A stretch of DNA of 64,000 bases from Phytophthora hibernalis. Its lineage: Eukaryota; Oomycota; Peronosporomycetes; Peronosporales; Peronosporaceae. The first letter of the stretch is position 1. Each line of letters starts with the position of its first letter. A program made the position numbers and the translations under genes. Below are positions 9,078-18,460 of the stretch, piece after piece. The notes beneath the pieces were generated by a model. That model searched no databases, had not been told where the DNA came from, and worked only from the letters and a program-made list of their open reading frames with translations. The DNA lies in the NCBI GenBank assembly GCA_012656075.1, contig JAAKBF010000107.1, positions 186,001 through 250,000 of the forward strand. Reading direction: 5' to 3'.

Positions 9078-11422
9078 ATGGAGGAGTTCTTCCAGTACAT
9101 CGGCCCAGACGCGGCGGCCTCCTCAGCGCTTCTGAACCGCGAGCGCCTGTTCGTGTACTCGTCTCCGCGCGAGAAGCCTCTGGACCGCTGTGGGGAGCTG
9201 CGCGCGGGCTCGTACTTAGCGTGCTCGGCCGTGCTGTACTACGACGACCAAGTGTGGCTCAAGATCCGACGCGGCTACTTCTCCAACGCCAAGAACAACG
9301 GATACGTGCGCGTGCAGCTGGAATTTCCTTCAGGGTCCAAGGCCATAGATGGGAGCGACCTGCCGCCGCGTCAGCTGCCGTCGGTTGCTGCCGCGCAACC
9401 GGCGCAGTTCCGATATATGCGCAGACTACCAGGTACAGCATTTTATAGCATTTATTGCAGTAATTTTTAGTATTTATCAGCTGTTGCAACGAGGGAAATG
9501 CTAACTTTATGTTGTTATGACGGTTAATTGCAGAGTTTCCGACGTACATGTGTGCGCGCGACCGGTTGGTGCTGTACCGTGAGCCGGTGTTTAATTTACA
9601 CTCGGCGTCGGTGTCTGCTGGTTCGACGCCACGACACATGCAGCGGTTCTTGCCGCCGGTGAGCGTGTTTCAGGCGACGGAGTGCAGGTTTAACCAGGAC
9701 TTTACGCAGCTGGCGGTCAAGGTCACGTCGGCTTTTGCCGGACTGGGAGGGTGGATCAACGCGTCGTTCCACAAGACGCTGGTGGAGGTGGAAGACCCGC
9801 GTGAGCTAGGGTTCTTCCGTAATGGACCTGTGTATTTGCAGAATGTGGCTGGACGCGGAGGTAAATGGGCGGGGAATTGCCTGTCCGAGCGATCCCGAGT
9901 TTGCAGGCGCCTAGGCTGTACACTGTGGAGAGCTATCGAGTGGTCCGTGCGATTGAGCGCAAGTTGCTCAAGGACCGCGTGTGGGTGCGGATTCAGCCGC
10001 TGAAGACACAACAAGAGCTGCAGCAAGGCGACGACGGGTCGAAGGAGAAGAAGACGGAGGAAACCCACCCTGAGGACGATAATCAGGAAGAAGACGAAGT
10101 GAGCGAGAGCGCGGGACCTGATGCATGGGTCATCGAACGCAATGCCAACACAGCTCAGCGGGTGATGGTACCGTGGGGACACAACCGTATTCAGGATGTG
10201 CCTGCTGATGACGATGCAGAGCGATATTACCGCACCGTGTACAGTCGTCGACCACTCCCTGCGCCGCACTGCTGACCTTCAGGCGGAGATCGTTGGGCAC
10301 CTTGAGCCCGGGTTAGTATTCTCCTCCACCCAGCGAGTGCTCAACAATAGAGGACACATGTGGATTCGGGTAGAATTGTCTTTGGAAAAGCCAGCCCACA
10401 TCAGCAAACATATCGGCGACAGCGACGACGAGGATAACAACGCTGGGAATGGCGGATCGGACAACAACAGCGAGGAATCCAAGGAGGAGGAAGAAGACTT
10501 TGAAGACCTCGGCAAATCCGTTCGCTACGGTTACGCAATTCAGTCAAATGCCAAGACAAACACATGCATGGTTCAGGAGATCCCAGCCCCAGGCAAAATG
10601 AACCCGAAGCAGTACTATCAGGTGTCGTTCGCGTCAGACGACGTACATACCAAGAGCAGCAACCAGGAGGACGAGTCTGGTACTTCGCCAGCTAACACGA
10701 TTGCGGCCCGAGCTGAGGCATCCGACTCAGCCAAGGAGTTGTTTTACGTGAAGAATGGCTCCATCCTGTCAGCTATCGGCACTGTATTCAACGCCAAGCA
10801 GGGACGGATGTGGTTACAAGTGCTGGCTTCAGAGTTAGATCCATCGATGCGCATGAAGCACCAGTGGCCGCTCTCCGACGCGGAGCAGAAGTTGAACGTG
10901 GTCTACCTACGGATGTGTGACCCGACGAAGAACTCTCACGAAAGCGTTCTCAAGCCTCTGCACCGTGAGTTGGCGAAGATCGACAACCCTTTCAAGGCGG
11001 AGAAGGATGGTTCACGGTCTCCATCGCGGGTGGTATTTAGTGGACGTGCGTCAAAGTTGTTCGGCTCGCATTTGTTGCGTCCGTCTACAATTGATTTACC
11101 TTCGGCGTTCCAGAGGAAGGACAAGCCGGAGTCGCTCAGCAGTGGCATCACAGTATCTGACCCGGTGGCTCGGGCAGCGGGTGAGAGCGACCGTGCACAG
11201 GGTCTAAAGGACGAGATCTCCGCGTGGCAGCTTCAGACGGGCAACCGCGTGACTCAACTGTACACCCAGATTGGCTCCGCGACGAGTTACGCCTTGAGCT
11301 GCGTGACTCGGCCGTTCTCGTCGTGTTTGGCACACCAGGAGGCCAAGCGGCGATATGAGCAGCTGGACCAGGAAGAGGGCATGGAAGAATACGCCCTTGA
11401 CGACGACATGGTGCATGTCTAA
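9078..11422 (+). CDS. Protein with repeated SH3-like modules, one intron, two apparent frameshifts
   Basis: Exon 1 is 9078-9432 and exon 2 starts at 9534; the 101-base intron has GTACAG at its 5' end and TTAATTGCAG at its 3' end and keeps the frame. The protein is about 750 residues. I do not recognise a named family, but it repeats a module that looks like SH3b: VYSSPREKPLDRCGELRAGSYL...WLKIRRGYF, LYREPVFN, YTVESYRVV...RVWVRI, LRRTADLQAEIVGHLEPGLVF...HMWIRVEL and FYVKNGSILSAIGTVF...MWLQV. Acidic linkers (near 10075 and 10420-10500) separate modules. The frame shifts near 9870 (one G lost from GGGG; restores ELPVRAIPSL) and near 10245 (net +1 or -2). A short alternative intron (GTAAAT...TTGCAG, 46 bases, 9861-9906) could also explain the first shift. 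No signal peptide or membrane segment is seen. Confidence 0.7.
9433..9533 (+). other. Intron of the SH3-like repeat gene
   Basis: The 101-base AT-rich segment starts GTACAGCATT and ends TTAATTGCAG. Removing it joins ...RRLP to EFPTYMCARD in frame, and the sequence inside carries stops in the exon frame. Confidence 0.8.
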
Positions 11423-12441
11423 GTTGCGATCTGCGATGGAACTACACAAGTCTTGATAAGAGAATTTCTCATGAGTACGAAGCTAGACTACAGCTTGACA
11501 TCACTTCATGAAAACATATTGAAGTGTTTCATGGCAAAATTTACGAGTTCTAATAGCAAGGTGTGGCAGCAACGCTGTAAAGTTCACTCCATTCAGGGAG
11601 CGCAAACGAGGAGATTGCTTGCTGTATCCCCGTCTCTGTAACTTCAACTTTGAACGACTGGAGAAGATCATTTGCAAAAGCAAATGCTGGTCATTGCTGC
11701 TAAAGCGGCGCGAACTTCATTATATATGTATGTACAGGAAGCTCTCTAAATGATGTAGTTTTTTGTTTAAGCTACACTTCTTCTTTGCAACAGTATATCA
11801 TTGCTCGACTATCTTGACGGAAGGTTGCGCGCGTTTGCAGACTTGGGGCTCTCAAGTTAGGGGCCGAAAAACTACAATTCCGCCGCGGTCTTAATTTTCA
11901 GTCTCGACTAGAAACGCACCAAAACAGCCAAGCAATCAACGTGAGGCGGTTGAAGATCAGGTGCTGCCCCGTCGCATGGCTGCTTGGTGCGTGCCCTTCA
12001 GAATCGAGTTTTTGCTGCTAATTCCACGCGCCACTTTAGTAGCGCGCTGCCAAACTAACGGACGATGAACCAGGGGCGGTTTTCGCAAAGACAAGCTTGC
12101 TGCCGCGGTCCCCGTGTTCGCCGCGAATGATCGATTGCTAAAAGCTCACGCTTGCAAAGTTCCAGCCCCGCCCTAAGTGAACGTTTTGAATGTTTCTTAC
12201 GTGTAAGAAGAGACTCCTCGAATCGGCGACTATGCACGGCCAGCATGCAAAGTCGAGTGTGTACACATCAACACGCGCCACCGCCGACATCGAGCTCGTC
12301 ACGCGACACGGTCCGAGTCGTGCGCGTGCAGGGTCTATGACCCTTGTCTGACGGTGAGGTCATCTCATGAGTCCGAAGATCTCCGCTTCGTCTAGAGCTC
12401 ACAATTCAATATACTGTTTCGTGAACTCATCAACTGCAACA
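11423..12441. repeat. Upstream region of zinc-finger gene A, carrying a 0.57-kb dispersed repeat
   Basis: No gene is supported here. From about 11575 to 12150 the sequence matches 44632-45160 in the same orientation. Shared anchors include GTAAAGTTCACTCC, GAGGAGATTGCTTGCTG, TCTCGACTAGAAACGCACCA, GCCAAACTAACGG and TCGCAAAGACAAGCT, with many substitutions and indels between them. Here the repeat lies 0.3-0.9 kb upstream of zinc-finger gene A and may include its promoter. The second copy has no gene after it. Confidence 0.75.
12397..12412 (+). promoter_or_regulatory. Initiator-like element of zinc-finger gene A
   Basis: GCTCACAATTCAATAT lies 30-45 bases before the ATG and agrees at most positions with the oomycete initiator GCTCATTYYNCAWTTT. 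Related boxes sit at similar distances upstream of genes F (33701-33716), G (35435-35450) and E-prime (37219-37234). Confidence 0.45.
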
Positions 12442-13219
12442 ATGTGCAAGGCAGACATCTCCTTCATCCTCAACCCGCCTTCCACGGCGGACCATGCCGA
12501 CTACAACGTCAACGTGGTTGTTCCACCTTCATCTCCGTCCATGTGGCTCTGTCACAGCCTGTCCCCGGATGCGGGCTCTGAGTCCCGAGCCCACCTCACC
12601 GTCGACATCGTACCAACGACGTCTGATCGCCTCGTGCATCGCTCCTCGTGAAAAGAAATTCAACAGCATGCGCTCGTACGGTGATGACAAGGCCAATCTC
12701 CCGATGTTGTCGCTAGCTGCGCTCTGTGTGTCGAGCGAAGCGTTCCACCCGATCACCGAGTTGTCCGCGGTTACCGAGGCTAAGTCTCATCCACGCAAGA
12801 CCCGCACTCCACCTTGCCAAATCGAGGACTGCAAGAACCTTGCCGTCTCCCATGGCTGCTGTGTCCGTCACGGAGGCGGTTCTAAGTGCACCGAGCGTGG
12901 TTGCAACAAGCGTGCCAAACTGTACCAACGTTGCTTCCAGCATGGTGGCTACAAGATGTGCACCGGACCTGGTTGCACCAAAGGCCAAGCGTTACGGGCA
13001 CTGCTGGTCGCACGGCGGGGCCACATTTGTGAAATGCCCGAGTGCACGAAGGTGTCGACTCAGGGCGGATTTTGCTGGGCACATGGTGGCGGCAACCGCT
13101 GCAAGCACGAGGGTTGCAATCGTAGGTCGTACCAGAAGTACGACTACTTCTGCTTGCGTCACGCACCTCGCAACCTGGTGGCCGCCACTGCGGGAGCTGC
13201 TGCTGTTGTACACTGCTAG
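12442..13219 (+). CDS. Zinc-finger protein A, WRKY19-type, frameshifted
   Basis: This gene starts MCKADISFILNP, the N-terminal motif of the local family, and the C-terminal half carries tandem C-x4-C-x9-C-x2-H fingers: CQIEDCKNLAVSHGCCVRH, CTERGCNKRAKLYQRCFQH, a scrambled third, CEMPECTKVSTQGGFCWAH and CKHEGCNRRSYQKYDYFCLRH. The frame changes (net +1 or -2) between ~12555 and 12610, so the N-terminus and the fingers lie in different frames. Within finger 3 (about 12980-13020) a two-base and a one-base contraction cancel each other, replacing the expected AKRYGHCWSHGGG with unrelated residues. Whether these are sequence errors or real decay cannot be told here. Such fingers are related to those of Arabidopsis WRKY19; there is no WRKY domain. 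Likely nuclear and nucleic-acid or protein binding, by inference only. Confidence 0.8.
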
Positions 13220-14700
13220 TTAGAATAGATTGGAACGATATTTAATTCACAACATTTTGTTTTCACACGAACTGCACTGCAACAACGTGGTGGGCTTCCC
13301 TGCGTTGATATCGCATTGTCTGACAACAATTACCTTGTCTAAGCATGTTTTTGACGAACTCATTTAAAAGTCTGGTGCTTTCTTTCACATAAGCTAAAGA
13401 CTAATTCTGAAGTCTAGCGTTAATAGTATTGTGCTTTGCATATATTTTGGCAAAAGGCTCGATAAAAGTCTATTATATTAGGCCTGCCAACTCGATTTTA
13501 TCCTAATTACGACTTTACTCCGAAGCGAAAGTGCAAGCTTAAAAGGCAGGTGCTAAACGCTAAAACTCGATTTTGAAGCACAACCGTCTTGTTTACAGCC
13601 TGGAAACGCAGAAATGCAGTTCTGGGAGTGCAAAAGCGAGATCGTTGGGTGCATCTCAGCCTTTTGCACGTTCTCAGCCTTTTGCACGTGGGGCTAATCG
13701 AAACTGATTTGCACAAAGTCTTTTAGAGTCTAAAATAGACGGCAAAATATATGCAAAGGACAATACATGTTTGTGTATTCCAAAAATGTGATATTTTTTT
13801 AGTTGTGGTCAGACTAATTTTGCTCAAAACTGCATATACTAATTTTGAACTGAGACTAATTAAGCGCCGGGTGGAATTTTGCAGGTTGAAAGATCGTCAA
13901 TTATTATAATAGTGATCGTTTTTCTGCTGGGATCGTGTTTCTACATGTAGCATGAAAAACTAGTCCATCCTATTCAAAGGCCAAGACGCCGTGTCTCGAC
14001 ACGCCACACAAGCAAGCGAAGTTCTGCTTTACCGGTCTCGTCAATCTCACGATAGCGTGCCTTTGACTCCTCCCACTCGGACCAAGCAGAAATGCAGCAC
14101 CAAGCAGCAATGGTTGGTTAAGGTGCATGCGCGTTAAGCGAGACAAGAACAGGCTGCAGTCCAAAGGTTTCGATTGCTGAGCAACTTGTCGACGCTGCAG
14201 CTTTATAGCCCACATAGGCCACGGTTGCACCAGTTGTCCAGAGCTCCCGGCCTTTTGTCGCTCGTCAGCACATATCCTCCTTCCAGGCAACGCTAAACTG
14301 CGACCACGGTCGCTAATACTCGATTGCTTCGTTCTTGGGCAGGTAGACGGGTGGCAGCCTTGGTTGCACCGGTGGGTTTCTCTTCTCGTCCATTGCCCTC
14401 TCGCCTTTGCACCAACACCTGGTTCGCTTGCTCTTTTGCTGGGGTCTGATCCTTGTCTCGACAGGAAGGTTGTCGCGCGCTAATATTTAGCACGCTATCG
14501 ACCCGAGCTTATGTGTTCAACCGCGCTGTGGTCGACTGTTGTGTTTGACGTTTCTCGATCTTAGCTGCTTACCTTTGCATCCATCTGCCTGCACGTGATT
14601 AATCTGGTGGCGACGCTCAACTGGTTGCTTGTTCGTTTCGCATTCATAACCAAATTGCTTGCCCTCTCACGCCTCACGCTCAAGCTTTCCAATCAACAGC
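13220..14700. other. Intergenic region between zinc-finger genes A and B
   Basis: There is no convincing gene over 1.48 kb. AT-rich sequence fills 13220-13950. It includes an exact 18-base tandem duplication (TCTCAGCCTTTTGCACGT, 13654-13671 and 13672-13689) and several TCTAAAATAGAC/AGTCTA-like short repeats. 13970-14700 is the less AT-rich upstream region of gene B. Confidence 0.5.
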
Positions 14701-15512
14701 ATGCACAGCAAGGCGAACATCACTTATCTGCTCAATCCGACCATCCAGACCAAGACCTCGATCAAGAGCTACCACACACTGACGCAAACGGGACCAAGCG
14801 CTGCAACCTTGTCCCTCTTCCGCAGTTTGTCGCCAATTTCTCCGCAAACTGCCACTTCTTCGTTGCGGCTGGCGCATATCGAGCCGAACGGAAAACGCGC
14901 GATCACCTCCGGTACTTGGACAGCAGGAAAGCAAGATTGCCACTAATGACGCTCGCTGCACTTTCATCGGTAGCCAACTCGAGTAGCCGCAAAACATCGA
15001 CTTCGAGTTCCAGCGACAGTGCCAAAGTGCAGACAACAGAGCACCCTTCCTTCATCGCTGTTTCTTCAGAACAAGACGGCAAGACTTACATTCGGAAGTC
15101 TCACGCTCCTCCCTGTCAAATCGAAGGGTGCAAGAATCTGGCAGTCTCGCGTGGATGCTGCGTCCGTCACGGTGGTGGTTCACGCTGCACCGAACCAGGC
15201 TGCACCAAACGCGCCAAGTTGTACCAGCGTTGCTTCCAACACGGAGGCTTCAAGACTTGCACGGAACCCCTTTGTACGAAGAAGGCTAAACGTTACGGTC
15301 ACTGCTGGTCGCACGGCGGCGGCCACATCTACGAATTTCCAGACTGTACGAAGGTATCCACTCAGTGTGGCCTTTGCTGGGCTCACGGCGGTGGCAATCG
15401 CTGCAAACACGAGGGCTGCAATCGCCGCTCGTACCAGAAGTACGACTACCACTGCGTCCGTCACGCACGTAAAACTGTCGAGACATCAATGGTAGTTAGC
15501 ACCAGTCCTTGA
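14701..15512 (+). CDS. Zinc-finger protein B, WRKY19-type, frameshifted, finger 4 altered
   Basis: It starts MHSKANITYLLNP and has the family's SLFRSLSP segment and, after a one-base contraction near 14910-14940, the segment LRYLDSRKARLPLMTLAAL, a Ser-rich linker and five fingers (CQIEGCKNLAVSRGCCVRH, CTEPGCTKRAKLYQRCFQH, CTEPLCTKKAKRYGHCWSH, the fourth, and CKHEGCNRRSYQKYDYHCVRH). In finger 4 the first Cys is replaced by Tyr (codon TAC, 15330-15332: HIYEFPDC), and an extra Cys occurs in STQCGLCWAH, possibly compensating. About 270 residues. The ATG is chosen by alignment with paralogues. Confidence 0.82.
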
Positions 15513-15616
15513 AGCTAGCCCGTAGAGAAGTCAAAGCTGTTATTTAGCAATGCCAACCATGAAGCATCCATTCGATACTCACTTTCGCTTTGGTTTCAAG
15601 CCTGCACATACTGCCG

Positions 15617-17566
15617 CTAGTAAGGACATGTACCTTTGTTGTGGCCCTCTGCGCGATGGCACTTGCGGCATTTGTACATGGGTCGCTTGCGTTGTTCCAG
15701 CGGACGGTTCCGTGCACGTCGCTTTTTCTTTTTATTTGCATCACTGCCAGCACCATTTGATGCACTTTGTTTGTTCACAAACCGCGGAGGACGTAGCGTA
15801 GAGTCACACTTGAGGTTCTCCTCCACCGGGAGTTCCAGTGCTCGGTTCTTAAATGACGACACGTAGTTGCGCACCAGGTAGCACTCGTCGAAGAAATCAA
15901 CAGCCTGGCTCATTTTCCCCAGCTTCTGTAGCGCTGCTAGAACATGTCGACATGGAATTCCCCATTGTAGTCGACACGAACACGTGCATGTGCGATTCTC
16001 CAAGTCCACTCGCCTCTGTCGGATCTGTGGATTGTGGGCATTCCACACGAAGGCCAGCTGAGCCGAACTCATGCACACGGAGTACAACGGGACGCGCTCA
16101 AACTCCTCCTGCATTAGTTTATCAGCCGCTGGTGTGACAATGAGGCGCTCTAATTCCCACTGCGTGGCGCGTTCATGCCTCTGAAAAGCCGCATGCATTG
16201 CAGCAAGCGACATCACTTTGATGCATTCGTAGGGAAGCTGTTTTCGTACTGGTGCGAGGCCCAACGTATTTGCACCAAGGTCCAGCTCCTCGAACCTTGT
16301 CGTCTGCCACCCGTACATCTTGCGCACAGCCAAGTACGGATACAGACACCACTTAGCAGGTTCAACTCCTCGAATATACTGCGCCGCTGCCTCATTCTGT
16401 CGTGAAAGCTGCGCCACCGACGCGAGGTACCCACTCTCGGCCTCTGCGCGTTGGGCTTGCCACACAAGCGCTTCATCCTCCGTCTCCAGCACAATATCTT
16501 CTGTCTCACGCATATCCTCGAGCAAATGCCGTGTACATAGCATCACATGAGGGATATTCCGCTCCGCGCACGCAGTAGCTAACCCACCACGCCCATTAAC
16601 CACCACTGGGAATCTGCGCAGCGGAAAACCGTGCGTCAGCATCTTCTCCAAGAACCACGTGCAGTGCTCTACCGTCTCCTCAGGGACCAGTGCAGCCGCG
16701 TGCATCAACGGCTGCAAGTCTCCATCTCTCCCCACAAGCAGCAACAAGGTGCCATTGTAGCTCGCATGCTGCATCTCCACACTATCAATCCCCAACACTC
16801 CCTGATCATTCCAAACGCCCGTCGGGTCCAGAGCCAATAAAGCTCTCACAAAACACGAGTCAGTAGCAATTCCTTCATCTTCAGCACTCTGTAAGGCCTG
16901 ATCTGCCTCCGTCTCAATCACTGTAGCCACGTGCGTGTTCAACACCCGTAGTTGCGTCATATAGTCCGGTAATTTCTGCATCGAAGCCACCACTTCAGGT
17001 CCAGCGTCTCCGTTGCGTCGCGCAGTGTCCAGAGCTTCCAGCAGCTCACTTTTGGCCTTGTACACCATACTCTTGGTGCACTGGAAGGCCGCGCGCGCCT
17101 CCAGCTGCTCCACCAGATCGGCCGATGACACGCGCGCGTCCGCGTACACGGCGTCTCTTAACAGCGCGCTCTGCTGCAGCTGACGGGCCGTGGGGCGGGC
17201 CACGCCGTCGCACTGCGGCCCGTGGGCCAGCGAGCCCGACGTCACGTACCAGAGGCGCGCGCGGTCGGCTGCTTGTGGACGCGAACACACGGCATTGACG
17301 AGCCACGCGCACGGCGCGTCACTGGAGCAAACGAACTTCTTGTAGCTTCCGCCACTCACCTTGACGATGGCGCGTTTGCCCGCGCGTAAGGCTACGTCCT
17401 TGATGTGCGCCGTTAGATCCTTGCCGTGCGTCCACTTCTTGGCTGTGAGAGCTGCCCATTGGGGATCGATGTCTTCGGTATCTGGTGAAGCAGGTGATGT
17501 CGCGGTAGAAGGCTTGGAGGCTGTCGGGGACGCTGCCGAGGACGTCTCCGGTAGCGAAGGCAGCAT
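15617..17566 (-). CDS. Mutator-derived MULE/SWIM-domain protein
   Basis: An unbroken 649-residue frame. The N-terminus after ~50 low-complexity residues has a FLYWCH/MuDR-like fold pattern (FVCSSDAPCAWLVNAV ... LWYVTSGSLAHGPQC, Cys-Cys-His-Cys). The middle resembles the MULE DDE domain: GVLGIDSVEMQHASYNGTLL supplies the first Asp, but the usual S-D-R second motif reads VVNGRGGLATAC, so that Asp appears to be missing. Next comes a SWIM zinc finger (CTCSCRLQWGIPCRHVLAAL) and a basic, Asn/Lys-rich tail ending in CRKCHRAEGHNKGTC, a zinc-knuckle-like motif. I found no terminal inverted repeats around it. It may be a domesticated transposase acting as a DNA-binding regulator, as FAR1/FHY3 do in plants, or an element that has lost its ends. 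The start is the ATG at 17566. Confidence 0.8.
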   Translation of the reverse strand: MLPSLPETSSAASPTASKPSTATSPASPDTEDIDPQWAALTAKKWTHGKDLTAHIKDVALRAGKRAIVKVSGGSYKKFVCSSDAPCAWLVNAVCSRPQAADRARLWYVTSGSLAHGPQCDGVARPTARQLQQSALLRDAVYADARVSSADLVEQLEARAAFQCTKSMVYKAKSELLEALDTARRNGDAGPEVVASMQKLPDYMTQLRVLNTHVATVIETEADQALQSAEDEGIATDSCFVRALLALDPTGVWNDQGVLGIDSVEMQHASYNGTLLLLVGRDGDLQPLMHAAALVPEETVEHCTWFLEKMLTHGFPLRRFPVVVNGRGGLATACAERNIPHVMLCTRHLLEDMRETEDIVLETEDEALVWQAQRAEAESGYLASVAQLSRQNEAAAQYIRGVEPAKWCLYPYLAVRKMYGWQTTRFEELDLGANTLGLAPVRKQLPYECIKVMSLAAMHAAFQRHERATQWELERLIVTPAADKLMQEEFERVPLYSVCMSSAQLAFVWNAHNPQIRQRRVDLENRTCTCSCRLQWGIPCRHVLAALQKLGKMSQAVDFFDECYLVRNYVSSFKNRALELPVEENLKCDSTLRPPRFVNKQSASNGAGSDANKKKKRRARNRPLEQRKRPMYKCRKCHRAEGHNKGTCPY

Positions 17567-17934
17567 TATGTCCGGCTCAATAATGTTTGTGGAATAGGCG
17601 ATAGTACAGGGCTTACTACGTCCACCGGTATACTACAATAATAATACTTCAATAGTAGTACCGTAGAAGAACTGTTTAACAAAGCCTTTTATTTTAAAAA
17701 TAAAAATTTAAAAATAAAAACGAAGTAACGCTACTACATGTATTAATAGTACTACTACTACAATAGTAGTAGTTAAATAGTAGTACTACAAGTATTACTT
17801 TATTAGAGCTTGTCAAAGCAAAGGAAAAGTGATCGAAATGTTGGTTGAATGATATATTTTTCTGGTGGCGTTTTACATACTGGGGATACACTCTCTCCTT
17901 ACACTGGGAGGTTACTTGGACTTGTGTCCGGTGT
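17567..17934. other. AT-rich spacer with TAC/GTA hairpins
   Basis: This region contains no gene. It holds TTTTAAAAATAAAAATTTAAAAATAAAAAC and repeats of TACTAC/GTAGTA that are mutually inverted. ACTACTACTA and TAGTAGTAGT (about 17752-17775) can form a perfect ten-base-pair stem, and a further GTAGTACTAC follows. Confidence 0.55.
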
Positions 17935-18288
17935 TTACTCTGAGTCGTAGCTGTCGTAGCTCTCGTCGTCGCTGAGGGAGCCGAGCTTGCTGTTGTACGG
18001 GTTCGGGTACGGGCACAGCACCTTGGGGTCGTCGTAGTCCTGCTCGGCACTCATGTCCTTGGTGTCGTCGCTGCAGATGCCGTACGTGTAGTTGAGTCGC
18101 ACGCACACGCCGTTGGCGCACGGGTACACGGACGGATCCACGCAACTATTGAAGGCGCATTGGTCGCCGATGGGCGTCACGTAGAACTTGTCCTGGCTCA
18201 AGTGCATCTTGATGTGCACTTGCTGCTCGGCGAGCACGAGCGCGATGGCCGTGGCGGAGACGGCGACGAGAGTGGACAGGAGCTGCAT
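17935..18288 (-). CDS. Small secreted cysteine-rich protein
   Basis: A 117-residue protein with a clear signal peptide (MQLLSTLVAVSATAIALVLA, cleavage likely before EQQ). The mature part has six cysteines in QCAFNSC, PCANGVC, GICSDD and LCPYP, so up to three disulfides. It ends in an acidic tail of Ser, Asp, Glu and Tyr (DDESYDSYDSE). No RxLR or LxLFLAK-type translocation motif is seen. I do not recognise the family. Size, secretion and cysteine content are those of an apoplastic effector or surface peptide, but that is inference. The gene is intact, next to repeat-rich sequence, and the only non-mobile, non-zinc-finger gene between 12 and 26 kb. Confidence 0.75.
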   Translation of the reverse strand: MQLLSTLVAVSATAIALVLAEQQVHIKMHLSQDKFYVTPIGDQCAFNSCVDPSVYPCANGVCVRLNYTYGICSDDTKDMSAEQDYDDPKVLCPYPNPYNSKLGSLSDDESYDSYDSE

Positions 18289-18460
18289 CTTGTATTGTGT
18301 TGTGCACGACGATCTTTTGGGAATGATCAGCTGAAAACCACTGCAGACTTTGGATTTTCTGATTTATTTTGCTTGATAGCGATTGGTTCCTGTGCTTCAT
18401 GCAGCGCCGGGCCGGCGTTGCATGGGAGTTTGGCAGCAATGTGTATTAATAGCGAAGCTC

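Noticed and set aside
9861..9906. A 46-base second intron in the SH3-like gene
   Set aside because: GT...AG ends exist, but it is shorter than the other introns here, and adding one G restores a continuous, sensible protein; kept only as an alternative.
15513..17934. Terminal inverted repeats of a complete Mutator element around the SWIM protein
   Set aside because: No long matching inverted ends or 9-base duplication were found by eye on either side.
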